Below are positions 34,002-43,864 of a stretch of 64,000 bases of DNA, piece after piece. Position 1 is the stretch's first letter. Every line of letters starts with the position of its first letter. The translations under genes and the position numbers were made by a program. Below the pieces are notes generated by a model, which saw only the letters and a program-made list of their open reading frames with translations, ran no database searches and was not told the DNA's origin. The stretch is taken from the NCBI RefSeq assembly GCF_000208385.1, contig NC_015436.1:1116001-1180000 (forward strand), written 5' to 3'. The stretch is from Parasphaerochaeta coccoides DSM 17374. Lineage in GTDB: Bacteria > Spirochaetota > Spirochaetia > Sphaerochaetales > Sphaerochaetaceae.

Positions 34002-34047
34002 TGCATCCGTGATTCGGCCTGTCGCCGGTGGCGGATGCATTGTTTTT
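34002..34047 (+). terminator. Intercistronic stem-loop, likely attenuator
   Basis: TGCATCCG (34002-34009) pairs with CGGATGCA (34032-34039), with an inner GGC/GCC pair, and TTGTTTTTG follows. It lies 20 bases after the third binding-protein gene and 15 before the permease, so partial termination could keep permease levels below those of the binding proteins. Confidence 0.65.
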
Positions 34048-34061
34048 GTCAGGGGTAAGAA

Positions 34062-35024
34062 ATGATTGAAGGTATTTTCGTTGATGGCCTGATTTTCGCA
34101 ATCATGGTCATCGGTATCCTGATTACCTTCAGGATACTGGATTTTCCGGACATGACATGCGATGGCAGCCTGGCTGCTGGCGCGGCTGTCGCGGCAATGA
34201 GCATCACGGGCGGATGGGGCATCGGAGTTGGCCTTCTTCTGGCGTTTTTCGTAGGCGTGGCAGCTGGAACCGTAACGGCCATCATACACACCAAGCTGAA
34301 GGTACCTGGACTGCTCGCCGGCATCCTCACCATGACCATGCTTTATTCCATAAACCTGCGGATACTGGGAAACCGCGCCAATGTCCCTTTGCTCCGCATC
34401 GAAACATTGTATACCCTCCTGCCCCGTATATTCTCTTTCCTTTCCCCTGAATGGGCAGCATTGACGGGAACGTTCCTTGCCCTCATCATCTTGAAGGTAA
34501 TCATAGATGTGTTTTTCCGCACCGACCTGGGGCTGGCTCTCGGCGCCATGGGAAGCAATGAACAAATGATCATCAGCCAAGGGATGAACCCTGATGTCCT
34601 CAAGATGATCGGCATTGGGCTTGCCAACGGACTGATTGCCCTCTCCGGCGGCCTGCTTGCCCAATACCAAGGCTTTGCCGACGCAAACCTTGGACAGGGC
34701 ATGTTGGTTCAGGGGCTGGCAGCCATCATGATCGGAGACTTCCTTTTTTCATCAAACAAGATATCATTCATCACCCTGAGAGTCGTCATCGGTGCCCTGA
34801 TTTACAAGGCTCTTATGTTCTTCGGGCGGAAATACGGTTATCTGGTAGGAATCACGCCCAATGATTTCAAGCTGCTCACCGGACTTTTGGTCATCGCATC
34901 CCTGCTCATCGCCAAGACACGGAGCCAGGCTTCATCATCAGGAGCGCGAAAAAGAGCATTGCTCCGCAATAAACGGAAACACGCCGCCGAAGTCCAACGC
35001 CAGGAGGAGAACACCCATGCTTGA
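34062..35024 (+). CDS. ABC importer permease (TrpY/COG4120 family)
   Basis: The integral membrane part of the importer, 320 aa with about eight to nine hydrophobic segments, beginning GIFVDGLIFAIMVIGILITF. The segments RILDFPDMTCDGSLAAGAAVAA (~24-45) and ALGAMGSNEQMIISQGMNPDVLKMIGIGLANGL (~155-187) are typical of COG4120/BPD_transp_2 permeases. The last 35 residues are a highly basic tail (SGARKRALLRNKRKH) that probably faces the cytoplasm. AGGGG precedes the ATG. Its stop overlaps the ATPase gene by eight bases. Confidence 0.87.
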   Translation: MIEGIFVDGLIFAIMVIGILITFRILDFPDMTCDGSLAAGAAVAAMSITGGWGIGVGLLLAFFVGVAAGTVTAIIHTKLKVPGLLAGILTMTMLYSINLRILGNRANVPLLRIETLYTLLPRIFSFLSPEWAALTGTFLALIILKVIIDVFFRTDLGLALGAMGSNEQMIISQGMNPDVLKMIGIGLANGLIALSGGLLAQYQGFADANLGQGMLVQGLAAIMIGDFLFSSNKISFITLRVVIGALIYKALMFFGRKYGYLVGITPNDFKLLTGLLVIASLLIAKTRSQASSSGARKRALLRNKRKHAAEVQRQEENTHA

Positions 35025-35805
35025 ACTGAAAGATATCTCCAAGGTCTTCTATCCCGGTACTGTCAACGAGAAGCTCGCCCTTGATTCCGTTTCCCTGAAT
35101 ATTGCGCAGGGTGATGTCGTCTGCATAGTCGGAAGCAATGGTTCAGGCAAAAGCACGTTGTTCAATATTGTCTGCGGCACGTATCCCGTGACCGGAGGAA
35201 CGATACATTTCAATGGTGAGGACGTGACTCACAAGCCGGAGTACAGGAGGGCGCGGACAATCGGCCGCATATTCCAGGATCCGACCAAAGGAACTGCCGC
35301 GGGAATGTCGGTCGAAGACAACCTGATTACTGCCCTGACCAAGGGAATGAGAGGGTTGAAGTTCAGCCTGAACAATGAAAGGCGTGAATTTTTCCGCGAA
35401 CAGTTGATCCCTCTTGGTCTGGATACCCGCCTCAAGGACAATGTAGGACTCCTTTCCGGAGGACAGCGACAGGCGCTCACCCTTTTGATGACAGTCCTGA
35501 GCCAGCCTAAGATGCTCCTTCTGGACGAACATACCGCAGCGCTTGATCCGGGCAATGCCCAGGTTGTCATGAACATGACCGAACATTTCATCAGCCAGTT
35601 CAACCTGACTGCCCTGATGATTACCCACAACATGCAACATGCCATAGATTTCGGTACAAGGCTGGTCATGATGGATGAAGGTACAATCATCTTGGATGTT
35701 TCAGGAGAAGAAAAGAAAAAGCTCACTGTCCTGAAGCTGGTCGAGCTGTTCAAATCCATCAAGAACAAGACATATGCTTCGGATGAAGCCTTGCTGACAT
35801 TGTAA
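35017..35805 (+). CDS. ABC importer ATP-binding protein (TrpZ/COG1101 family)
   Basis: The cytoplasmic motor of the importer, 262 aa. Walker A is GSNGSGKST (39-47), the signature LLSGGQRQAL (~147-156), Walker B MLLLDEHTAALD (~167-178) and the switch ITHNMQ (~205). It starts at ATG 35017 inside the end of the permease gene, with AGGAGGAG upstream. The Glu-His after Walker B Asp (DEHT) is as in COG1101 proteins. It completes a conventional importer except that three binding proteins share it. Confidence 0.92.
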   Translation: MLELKDISKVFYPGTVNEKLALDSVSLNIAQGDVVCIVGSNGSGKSTLFNIVCGTYPVTGGTIHFNGEDVTHKPEYRRARTIGRIFQDPTKGTAAGMSVEDNLITALTKGMRGLKFSLNNERREFFREQLIPLGLDTRLKDNVGLLSGGQRQALTLLMTVLSQPKMLLLDEHTAALDPGNAQVVMNMTEHFISQFNLTALMITHNMQHAIDFGTRLVMMDEGTIILDVSGEEKKKLTVLKLVELFKSIKNKTYASDEALLTL

Positions 35806-35844
35806 TATAGAATAGAACGGAGGTCGTCTTCTGACGATGAGCCT

Positions 35845-37206
35845 GTGCATAAACATACAATCAGAATACCACAGGAGCAATTACTTTTTTCCCGTCAGTA
35901 TCTGATAAGCCTGATACTCCCTCTCATAGCGGAGCAGGTTCTTGCCATAACCATTGGTCTGGCAGATACCATGATGGTTTCCCAGAGCGGGGAAGCGGCG
36001 GTAAGCGGCGTCTCCTTGGTTGATTCCCTCAGCAATCTGTTCATCCAGCTTTTCGGAGCCTTTGCCACCGGTGGTGCTGTCATATCTTCCCAGTACTTGG
36101 GACAGAAGAATCAGATTCACGCATCCCTCGCCGCAAAACAGCTCATCTATGTGTCGTTGTTTTCTGCCGTCGCGCTGATTGCTTTCGGCATTCCGTTCCG
36201 ACCTATCATCCTGCGTACCATCTTTGGTGACATCGAGGGACAGGTGATGCGACCGGCGGTGCATTATTTTCTCTTTGTCCTGCTTTCTTTTCCCGGACTG
36301 GCCATCTTCAATAGCTGCGCAGCCCTCTTTCGCTCCATGGGCAACAGCAAGGCGACGATGAAGGTGTCACTGCTTATGAACGTAATACATATCACAGGTA
36401 ACGCATGGCTTATCTTCGGCATGGGGCTTGGTGTCATGGGTGCCGGTATCTCGACATTCGTTGCCCGGAGTACTGCCGCCATCATCATGTTGGTCATGAT
36501 ACACAAAAAACGTCATCCCATACATGTGGACAACATCTTTGCCTTTGAATGGCGTCCCATCCTCATCAAAAAAATCCTGCGCATCGCAGTGCCGAGTGGC
36601 ATAGAGAACAGCATGTTCCAAATCGGCAAGCTTTCGGTTCAAAGTCTGACGGCTAGTTTCGGCACTGTCGCCCTGGCAGCAAATGCCATCTCATCCGCGC
36701 TTGCGGGTTTCAGCAACATACCGGGCAATGCAATCGGGCTTGCCTCGATAACTGTCATCGGCCAATGCGTAGGAGCCGGGGAATACCGCCAGGTTTCCTA
36801 TTATTCCAAACGATTCATCATCCTTGTCTATGCCTCGGTCTTCGCCCTGTGCGTTCCCATGCTGTTCCTCGCCCATCCATTGATCCAGCTTTTCCATGTA
36901 AGCGAGGCCGCCAGCACCCTTGCGGAACAGGTGCTGATGCTCAATCTGTTGGTGAGCCTTGTCTTCTGGCCACCATCCTTCACCGTGGGCAACTTCCTCA
37001 GAGCAACAGGCGACGCACGTTTCACCATGACCATCAGCATGCTTTCCATGTGGGTGTTCAGGGTTGGCCTGAGTTACCTTTTCGCCAGCTTCGGATGGGG
37101 TTTGCAGGGGGTATGGATAGCTATGTACGTTGACTGGTTGGTGCGGGGAATAGCCTTCTCCTCCCGTTTAATCAATGGCGGATGGAAAAACAAGCAGGTC
37201 GTCTGA
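35845..37206 (+). CDS. MATE family efflux transporter (first copy)
   Basis: A 453-aa membrane protein with about 12 transmembrane segments in the two-half MATE layout (LADTMMVSQSGEAAVSGVSLV near 32-52; GIENSMFQIGKLSV near 252-265 starting the second half). It exports drugs or metabolites by Na+ or H+ antiport. The GTG start at 35845 is 21 bases after GGAGGT, which is long; the ATG at 35837 is out of frame, so the start is uncertain. It follows the importer ATPase by 40 bases and may be cotranscribed. It is distinct from the second MATE at 50281. Confidence 0.88.
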   Translation: MHKHTIRIPQEQLLFSRQYLISLILPLIAEQVLAITIGLADTMMVSQSGEAAVSGVSLVDSLSNLFIQLFGAFATGGAVISSQYLGQKNQIHASLAAKQLIYVSLFSAVALIAFGIPFRPIILRTIFGDIEGQVMRPAVHYFLFVLLSFPGLAIFNSCAALFRSMGNSKATMKVSLLMNVIHITGNAWLIFGMGLGVMGAGISTFVARSTAAIIMLVMIHKKRHPIHVDNIFAFEWRPILIKKILRIAVPSGIENSMFQIGKLSVQSLTASFGTVALAANAISSALAGFSNIPGNAIGLASITVIGQCVGAGEYRQVSYYSKRFIILVYASVFALCVPMLFLAHPLIQLFHVSEAASTLAEQVLMLNLLVSLVFWPPSFTVGNFLRATGDARFTMTISMLSMWVFRVGLSYLFASFGWGLQGVWIAMYVDWLVRGIAFSSRLINGGWKNKQVV

Positions 37207-37252
37207 ACTCATGACGGACAACCTGCCCTACGGACAGCCTGCTCTAAAGTAT

Positions 37253-37636
37253 TTACACTTCTTCCGTTTTGCTTTCGTCTTTTCCTTCATCCGACTTAGG
37301 AACAGCAGCCCCCGCCCAGAGCTTCTCGATGCCATAAAATTCGCGCATGGGAGAACTCATCAGATGGATGATGATGTCACCGCCGTCAACCAGCTCCCAG
37401 CCATCTTCACCGGGTGTCTTGTGGCGGTTTGAAACGTCCACTCCTATCTTCTGAAGTTCGCCCCACAGATTGTGTACGATACCGTTCAGGTGTCCGATGC
37501 TGGAAACCGTCGTGACAATGAAGAAATCAGCGAAGCTACACCTGCCACTGACATCGAGCAGGACGGTGTCCATACCCTTGTGGTCATTGATGAAACTGAC
37601 AATTTTCTCCGCGACATCCTTGCGTTGTCCACTCAT
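37253..37636 (-). CDS. rsfS: Ribosomal silencing factor RsfS
   Basis: Binds L14 on the free 50S subunit and blocks subunit joining under poor growth conditions. At 127 aa it has the RsfS core: DVSGRCSFADFFIVTTVSSIGHLNGI (~28-53) and GWELVDGGDIIIHLMSSPMREFYGIEKLW (~79-107), with the Asp-rich tail usual for the family. Its ATG overlaps the stop of the upstream lipoprotein gene by four bases (ATGA). It ends the nadD-yqeK-lipoprotein-rsfS unit. Confidence 0.93.
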   Translation of the reverse strand: MSGQRKDVAEKIVSFINDHKGMDTVLLDVSGRCSFADFFIVTTVSSIGHLNGIVHNLWGELQKIGVDVSNRHKTPGEDGWELVDGGDIIIHLMSSPMREFYGIEKLWAGAAVPKSDEGKDESKTEEV

Positions 37637-38298
37637 TCTTTTATGCTCCTTAATGAAATCTCATCCATCGCGCCCTGAAGCCAGGACACGAACCATGCGC
37701 GTACTTCCGTAATTTCCATCGAACTGTCGAGGAAATGGGCGGCATCATATGCCATTGACCGACCTCCACCTTGGGAACGACGCATCAGCGCCGCGGCATC
37801 AAGTCCGGAAAGTCCGTTCAGTGTAGCCGGGAGACTGGTTTTCCTCAAGTCCCCCGCATGTTTTTCCAATATCTGTATTCGTGAAGCCGGTTCTGTTGCC
37901 TGTGAAAGGACGGAATCTTGCGCGACAAGCGTGTCCAGCAGGCTCCTGATATCCGCCAAGTTTTCCGCAGTACCGCCAAAAGTGCCTGAGGAAGGAAGCC
38001 CGGAAAACGAGGCCATCACCAAGAAAGCAGAAGGATCACTTCCTGCTTCTCCGCTGCCATACCACTCCTGGAGGATATCAAGCGGCAGGGATACGCTGAG
38101 AAAGGCACGTGCCGCGGGCATCTCAATCAAAATGATTCCTTCCGATTCGAACCAGCCATACCTGACAATGGGCGTGGAGCCATGGGCACAGGAAGTCAAG
38201 GTCAGGACAATGGACAGCACTATCACCAGCGCGTGGAGAATACGGACGGAATACCGTTTTGCCGGATGCCGTTCCACCTGATATGCAGTCATTCTCAT
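37633..38298 (-). CDS. Predicted lipoprotein between yqeK and rsfS
   Basis: I do not recognise a family. The 221-aa product has a basic n-region, a hydrophobic stretch (ALVIVLSIVLTL) and the lipobox LTSC (Cys37), so it is probably exported and lipid-anchored. The rest is soluble and includes a Ser/Gly-rich stretch (FSGLPSSGTFGG) and an alpha-helical half. The ATG at 38298 overlaps the yqeK stop (ATGA) with GGGAGG upstream, and the stop overlaps rsfS in the same way. Such coupling in a cytoplasmic housekeeping unit is unusual for a lipoprotein. In other bacteria a LytR-type envelope protein can sit in this place, but no LytR motif is visible. Confidence 0.7.
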   Translation of the reverse strand: MRMTAYQVERHPAKRYSVRILHALVIVLSIVLTLTSCAHGSTPIVRYGWFESEGIILIEMPAARAFLSVSLPLDILQEWYGSGEAGSDPSAFLVMASFSGLPSSGTFGGTAENLADIRSLLDTLVAQDSVLSQATEPASRIQILEKHAGDLRKTSLPATLNGLSGLDAAALMRRSQGGGRSMAYDAAHFLDSSMEITEVRAWFVSWLQGAMDEISLRSIKE

Positions 38299-38897
38299 TG
38301 GAAGTAGCCTCCCTGCTCCAGGAATTCCCGTAGTTCCGAAGTGACGCCAGCTGGGACAATGCCTTTTGCCTTGTGCCATGCATCATCCCTGAGAATGAGA
38401 GCCAGGACGATATTCTCCAGACTGGGCAATGAAAGAAAGTCCTCCCTTTCCTTGTTTGTGATGTAGGTCCGCAATGGTTCAAGATAATCCGCAATGAACA
38501 GGGCAGCCCCCAAGCGTCCCATTGAGACAGAGCCAAGGGTATGCCACCGGATGGCCGTGGCCCATGTATCGGGGAAATCAGGAATCAAGCCCAGTGATAG
38601 ATGCGCTCCGACCGGAGCGTGCAGCAAAACCGGAGACGCATCTTCTTCCGCCTCCGTGGAGATATGATGCTCCCTCACATACGCGGTAAGATTTTCCGTC
38701 TGCCATTCCCGTGCAATGTCATGCATCAGCCCTATGCACATGGCGGCTTGGATTCCATAGTCATCAACAAGGCCAGGGAAAATCTTGAAGATACGTTCCA
38801 TTGTACGGCCACAGTTAATTGAATGGACGGCTCTCCGGGAAGTCAGATGGGTGGTGACGTAGTTTTCAAGCTCCGTAAAGTCTATGTTCAAGGACAT
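38295..38897 (-). CDS. yqeK: YqeK family HD-domain diadenosine tetraphosphatase-like protein
   Basis: A 200-aa HD-superfamily phosphohydrolase. Members of YqeK hydrolyse Ap4A symmetrically and normally follow nadD, as here. The metal ligands are seen in RRAVHSINCGRTM (~19-31; His), GLMHDIARE (~55-63; HD) and LLHAPVGAHL followed by IRWHTLG (~120). ATG 38897 gives the standard N-terminus and lies 32 bases inside the end of nadD. The gene is translationally linked to the lipoprotein gene downstream. Confidence 0.85.
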   Translation of the reverse strand: MSLNIDFTELENYVTTHLTSRRAVHSINCGRTMERIFKIFPGLVDDYGIQAAMCIGLMHDIAREWQTENLTAYVREHHISTEAEEDASPVLLHAPVGAHLSLGLIPDFPDTWATAIRWHTLGSVSMGRLGAALFIADYLEPLRTYITNKEREDFLSLPSLENIVLALILRDDAWHKAKGIVPAGVTSELREFLEQGGYFQ

Positions 38898-39507
38898 AAC
38901 GCGCCACCTCCCCAGGCAGATATGCGGATAGTCCGGAGACATCGGCTCCAGAGGCGGCTTTCCTGCGAACCATGGAGGAAGAATCTTCATGGACAGGATT
39001 GTCAATGTAGATTGCACAGGCTTGGCGAGGTAATGGGAGAGCGGGTTTTTTCGGCAGTCTGCGACAGATGAGGAACACGACTTGAGTGGCAAGTTCCGAA
39101 AAACGATGCCATCTGTCCAATCCGGCAATCAAATCATCTCCAATGACGAGCCCCAGCCTCTCTCCGTCTTCCATCTTATCTTCTTTGCGCAACGCCTCGA
39201 CAGTGTCCACTGTATAGGAAACGCCACCACGCCGGATTTCCCGTTCATCCACGTCAAGACGCAAGGCACAATCATCAGGATAGAGAGCGGGATATGCTGT
39301 AAGGGCAAGATGGAGCATCTCACATCTTCTATGGGCAGGAGCGGCTGGTTTTGCATCCTGCTTGAAATTATTGATGAACGCTGGAATCAGGGTGATGCGG
39401 GATATCCCCGTGCTCTCGTAGATGCTATGGATAAGATGGAGATGTCCCAGGTGTACAGGGTCAAAACTGCCGCCAATGATGGCTCTTTTTGGTATGCGTA
39501 TGTCCAT
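38866..39507 (-). CDS. nadD: Nicotinate-nucleotide adenylyltransferase
   Basis: Makes deamido-NAD from NaMN and ATP. The 213-aa protein has GGSFDPVHLGHL (12-23), the nucleotidyltransferase HxGH box, an ELLRRGGVSYTVDT-like segment (REIRRGGVSYTVDT ~91-104) and a late SSSMVRRKAASG with the family Ser/Arg. ATG 39507 is chosen since AGGAGG ends six bases upstream; the ATG two codons earlier overlaps it. It follows obgE by about 20 bases and overlaps yqeK. Confidence 0.93.
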   Translation of the reverse strand: MDIRIPKRAIIGGSFDPVHLGHLHLIHSIYESTGISRITLIPAFINNFKQDAKPAAPAHRRCEMLHLALTAYPALYPDDCALRLDVDEREIRRGGVSYTVDTVEALRKEDKMEDGERLGLVIGDDLIAGLDRWHRFSELATQVVFLICRRLPKKPALPLPRQACAIYIDNPVHEDSSSMVRRKAASGADVSGLSAYLPGEVARYVLEHRLYGA

Positions 39508-39528
39508 GACCATCCTCCTGAGACCAGC

Positions 39529-40626
<1,098 letters not shown>

Positions 40627-40664
40627 TTATCCAAAAAAATCATGCGTTCGTATCGTGCCGGATA

Positions 40665-40916
40665 CTATTCGTTCACGATGCTGACGTACTTGCGATTTTT
40701 CCTTTCATGGAAAAGAACCGTGCCGCCGATTTTTGCAAAAAGCGTGTAATCGGAACCAAGTCCGACATTCTCTCCAGGATGGAAATTAGTTCCATGCTGG
40801 CGGACGATAATCTCACCGCCCTTGACGAGCTGGCCGCCAAAACGCTTCACGCCAAGTCTCTGTGAATGGGAATCGCGTCCGTTGCGGCTGCTGCCGCCAC
40901 CTTTCTTATGTGCCAT
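40665..40916 (-). CDS. rpmA: 50S ribosomal protein L27
   Basis: An 83-aa L27 that starts [16 protein letters not shown], so its N-terminal tail near the peptidyl transferase centre is mature as made. There is no Firmicute-type leader to be cut by a Prp protease, and no prp gene lies between rplU and rpm[16 protein letters not shown] and [10 protein letters not shown] complete the signature. It lies 12 bases after rplU and 41 before obgE. Confidence 0.97.
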   Translation of the reverse strand: MAHKKGGGSSRNGRDSHSQRLGVKRFGGQLVKGGEIIVRQHGTNFHPGENVGLGSDYTLFAKIGGTVLFHERKNRKYVSIVNE

Positions 40917-40928
40917 GTCTCCGACTCC

Positions 40929-41246
40929 TTATGCGATGATCTGCTCGATCTTGATGAGGGAATACTTCTGCCGATGCCCCTGGGTTCTGCGATACCCTTT
41001 GCGGCGATGGAACTTGTACACCTTCACCTTGTCTCCCTTCACTTCTTCAGTGACGAGAGTAGCGACAACCTTCGCTCCCTGGACATACGGAGCGCCGAAC
41101 TTAGCGTTCTTTTCATCTACAATCGCAAGCACAGCGGTGTACTCCAGCTTTTCGCCTTCCTCCATCCTGTCGATTTTATCAACCTGGACGGTAACACCTT
41201 CGAGTACCTTGTACTGCTTTCCGAGAATCTCTACCAATGCATACAT
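40929..41246 (-). CDS. rplU: 50S ribosomal protein L21
   Basis: A 105-aa ribosomal protein of the large subunit: MYALVEILGKQYKVLEG at the start and VYKFHRRKGYRRTQGHRQ at the end, both standard for L21. It heads the minus-strand unit rplU-rpmA-obgE-nadD-yqeK-lipoprotein-rsfS. AAGGAAGG lies upstream of the ATG. The divergent TetR gene begins about 180 bases away. Confidence 0.97.
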   Translation of the reverse strand: MYALVEILGKQYKVLEGVTVQVDKIDRMEEGEKLEYTAVLAIVDEKNAKFGAPYVQGAKVVATLVTEEVKGDKVKVYKFHRRKGYRRTQGHRQKYSLIKIEQIIA

Positions 41247-41356
41247 GCGTTGAAATCCTTCCTTGTGTTTGTTCGGACTGTTTTATACCATCCTTGCCAA
41301 CCTTGCGCAACCCGTATCCGTCCGGTTCATGGATAAAACGGGGAAAATACCTATTG

Positions 41357-41376
41357 ACTACCTATCGGTCGGTAGT
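41357..41376 (+). promoter_or_regulatory. TetR-type operator dyad
   Basis: ACTACC-N8-GGTAGT, with an inner ACCTATCGGTCGGT of the kind bound by TetR regulators. It overlaps TTGACT at 41355 and lies 54 bases before the TetR gene, so autorepression is likely. Confidence 0.65.
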
Positions 41377-41429
41377 TCATCATGATTTTCATGAACACCC
41401 CAACAATCACTGGAGGCGGGTATCCGCCA

Positions 41430-42017
41430 ATGAAGGAGAAACTCATTCTCGTCACACTTGACCTTGCTGCCCGCAAAGGATTGGATGTTACATCTCTTGC
41501 CGACATCGCCGATGCGGCAGGAATCCGCAAGGCGAGCATCTTCTCTCATTTTTCATCCAGGGAAGAACTGGTCGGCGAACTTTTCTCATACTGTTCTGCC
41601 CTTGCGTCGAAACAAGAGATTACCATTTCCTTTTCAGGGACGGCCGAGCATGTCCTCTCACGGGCGATTGCCCATTGGGACGCCCTTTATTCGACATCCC
41701 CCCTATCCCTTTTCTACAAGATTGTCGAACAACAGAAACTTATCCTTACCCTTGCTTCCCGCACCCATCGCTCCTTTGCCCTGATGCTTGAAGGACAGGC
41801 ACGCGTATTGCTTGAGACTCTCAACGAAACCGGGAGGCTGGACATAGCCGAGACGGATCTGGCCGTCCTGATGTTTTCCAGTACCGTCTCCGCCTTCCTT
41901 ATCCGGGCAATGGACATACTCCCTGATGAGGATGGGGATGCACAGCAGGAACTGGAATGGCAGAAAGAACGGTTCATCAGGAGGTTCTGCGAGCTGTATG
42001 CGCCACGAAAAACATGA
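41430..42017 (+). CDS. TetR family transcriptional regulator
   Basis: A 195-aa repressor. The N-terminal helix-turn-helix reads LAARKGLDVTSLADIADAAGIRKASIFSHFSSREELV (~10-46), a textbook TetR DNA-binding domain; the C-terminal ligand domain is unassigned. The start is uncertain: ATG 41430 gives the usual N-terminus, with GGAGG about 13 bases upstream in a small hairpin, while ATG 41382 has no ribosome binding site. It stands alone between rplU and the convergent argS. A palindromic site sits just upstream. Its regulated transporter or enzyme, if any besides itself, is not obvious nearby. Confidence 0.85.
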   Translation: MKEKLILVTLDLAARKGLDVTSLADIADAAGIRKASIFSHFSSREELVGELFSYCSALASKQEITISFSGTAEHVLSRAIAHWDALYSTSPLSLFYKIVEQQKLILTLASRTHRSFALMLEGQARVLLETLNETGRLDIAETDLAVLMFSSTVSAFLIRAMDILPDEDGDAQQELEWQKERFIRRFCELYAPRKT

Positions 42018-42031
42018 GCTTACATTTTTCT

Positions 42032-43795
42032 CTACATTTTCTCCAGGAACGGCACGCCAATCAAATAGAACGCATTCTTCAGGACGTACAGAACCATGGA
42101 ACTAAGTTCCACCCTGGCACAGACAAGGCTTTTGGAATCAGCCTTGAGGACAGGATTGTCATGATACCAGCGACTGAAAGTCCGTGAAAGGTCATAAAGA
42201 TAGGCAGTAAGGACGGAGGGATCCTTGCCCTCCCCAGCTTTGCCGACCACTTCGGGATATGCCGCAAGAGAACGCACGAGTTCACGTTCATCATCAAGTA
42301 TCAGGACAGACGGGTCGAAAGGAACATCCTTGAAATCCTCCCGCATGTCCTCCCATTTGCGCATCATGCTGGAGATGCGGGCTCCCATATACTGGAGGTA
42401 CGGCCCTGTATTCCCGTTGAAGGAAATGGAATCCTTGGGATTGAAAATCATGTCCTTTGAGGGAGTGACTTGAAGAAGGTAGTAGTTCAACGCGCCGAGG
42501 GCGATGGAAGCTGCCGTGGCATTGATATCATCAACATCGTTCTCCCGTCCTTTTGAGATGATTTCCTCTTTTGCCAGCGCGGTCAGGTTGTCAATCAAGT
42601 CGTCAGCGTCCACGACAGTCCCCTCTCTGCTTTTCATCTTGCCTTCCGGAAGGTTCACCATGCCGTAGGACAAATGATAGAGTGTGGGTGCCCATGAATA
42701 ACCGAGCTTTTCCAGCACATGGAAAAGGACGCGGAAATGGTATTGTTGTTCGCTCGCTACGACATAGATCAAGGAGTCGAACGGCCAGTCTTCATGCCGC
42801 TGGACTGCTGTCCCGATATCCTGTGTCATGTACAGGCTGGTGCCATCGCTACGGAGAAGGACTTTCCTGTCAAGTTTGATATCGCTCAAATCCATCCATA
42901 CGGAACCATCAGAATCCCGTTGGAAGACGCCTTTTTCCAGACCGGCCAGGATGATGTCCTTGCCCAGTTTGTAGGTATTGCTTTCATAATAATACGCATC
43001 GAAGTCAATGCCTGTCTTGCGATACGTCTGTGCCAATCCGTCGAGCGTCCAAGCGTTCATCCTCTCCCACAGGGCAAGGGTTTCCGGCTCACCCGCCTCC
43101 CATGCGCGGAGCATTTCCTGCGCTTGTTCCAACGCAGAGGGGTCTTCTTTTTCCCACTGGGCAAAGCGGACATAATAGTTTCCGACGAACTTGTCTCCCT
43201 TGATGCCCGTACTTTCTGGTGTTTCGCCGGAACCGAATTTCTGATAGGCGAGCATGGACTTGCAGATATGCACCCCGCGGTTGTTAATCAGGTTCACCTT
43301 ACGCACATCTGCGCCATTGGCTTTCAGGATACGGCTGACGCTTTCTCCCAGGCTGTCATTGCGCAGGTGTCCCAGATGAAGGGGTTTGTTTGTATTGGGG
43401 CAGGAGAACTCGACCATGACGCGCTTGCCGTCAAAAGCGGAACCCTTTCCATAGGAGGTTCCTTCACGGGCAATCATGGAGGAAAGTTCGGCGGCAATGG
43501 TCGGTATGTCAATCTTTACGTTGAGATAAGGGCCGCTGACCAGCAGTTCTCCCGCTGGACGTGTCGGCAAGGCTTCAATCTTTTCCTTCAGGAGGGCGGC
43601 AATGTGAGGAGGAGCGGAACGCAAGAGTTTGGCATAGGCGAAAAGCGGGAAAGCAAGGTCGCCCATGTCCGGTCGCGGAGGCTCCTGCACTATGATGTCG
43701 GCGGGTTTCGGACCTGTGGCTCCCGCCTCACGTGCCATGTCCCCTATCTGCGCGGCAATGACCGCCTTCCAATCTTCCCTGACTTTCTCCAACAT
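42032..43795 (-). CDS. argS: Arginyl-tRNA synthetase
   Basis: Charges tRNA-Arg. The 587 aa have the HIGH box as HLGH in NKPLHLGHLRND (~135-146), the KMSKS loop as KMKSREGT (~371), the ArgS N-terminal additional domain and the C-terminal DALR anticodon-binding domain (ARVELSSMVLYVLKNAF). The stop is 15 bases after the convergent TetR gene. birA lies 70 bases upstream on the same strand. Confidence 0.95.
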   Translation of the reverse strand: MLEKVREDWKAVIAAQIGDMAREAGATGPKPADIIVQEPPRPDMGDLAFPLFAYAKLLRSAPPHIAALLKEKIEALPTRPAGELLVSGPYLNVKIDIPTIAAELSSMIAREGTSYGKGSAFDGKRVMVEFSCPNTNKPLHLGHLRNDSLGESVSRILKANGADVRKVNLINNRGVHICKSMLAYQKFGSGETPESTGIKGDKFVGNYYVRFAQWEKEDPSALEQAQEMLRAWEAGEPETLALWERMNAWTLDGLAQTYRKTGIDFDAYYYESNTYKLGKDIILAGLEKGVFQRDSDGSVWMDLSDIKLDRKVLLRSDGTSLYMTQDIGTAVQRHEDWPFDSLIYVVASEQQYHFRVLFHVLEKLGYSWAPTLYHLSYGMVNLPEGKMKSREGTVVDADDLIDNLTALAKEEIISKGRENDVDDINATAASIALGALNYYLLQVTPSKDMIFNPKDSISFNGNTGPYLQYMGARISSMMRKWEDMREDFKDVPFDPSVLILDDERELVRSLAAYPEVVGKAGEGKDPSVLTAYLYDLSRTFSRWYHDNPVLKADSKSLVCARVELSSMVLYVLKNAFYLIGVPFLEKM

Positions 43796-43864
43796 CTTGG
43801 CCTCTCTCTGCTATACGCTTTCTAAGTGCGTCCGTGCCACTATAGTATGGAAAAGCCTCATGGT

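Noticed and set aside
33768-34670. A 300-codon minus-strand frame over the importer genes
   Set aside because: It is antisense to the end of binding protein 3 and the permease, both with clear starts and family motifs.
40917-40928. Expected prp protease gene between rplU and rpmA
   Set aside because: The gap is 12 bases and L27 starts directly with MAHKKGGG, so no leader peptide needs removal; absence is normal for such L27 forms.
42719-43825. A 368-codon plus-strand frame
   Set aside because: It lies wholly antisense to argS; the minus frame has the HLGH and KMKSREG motifs.
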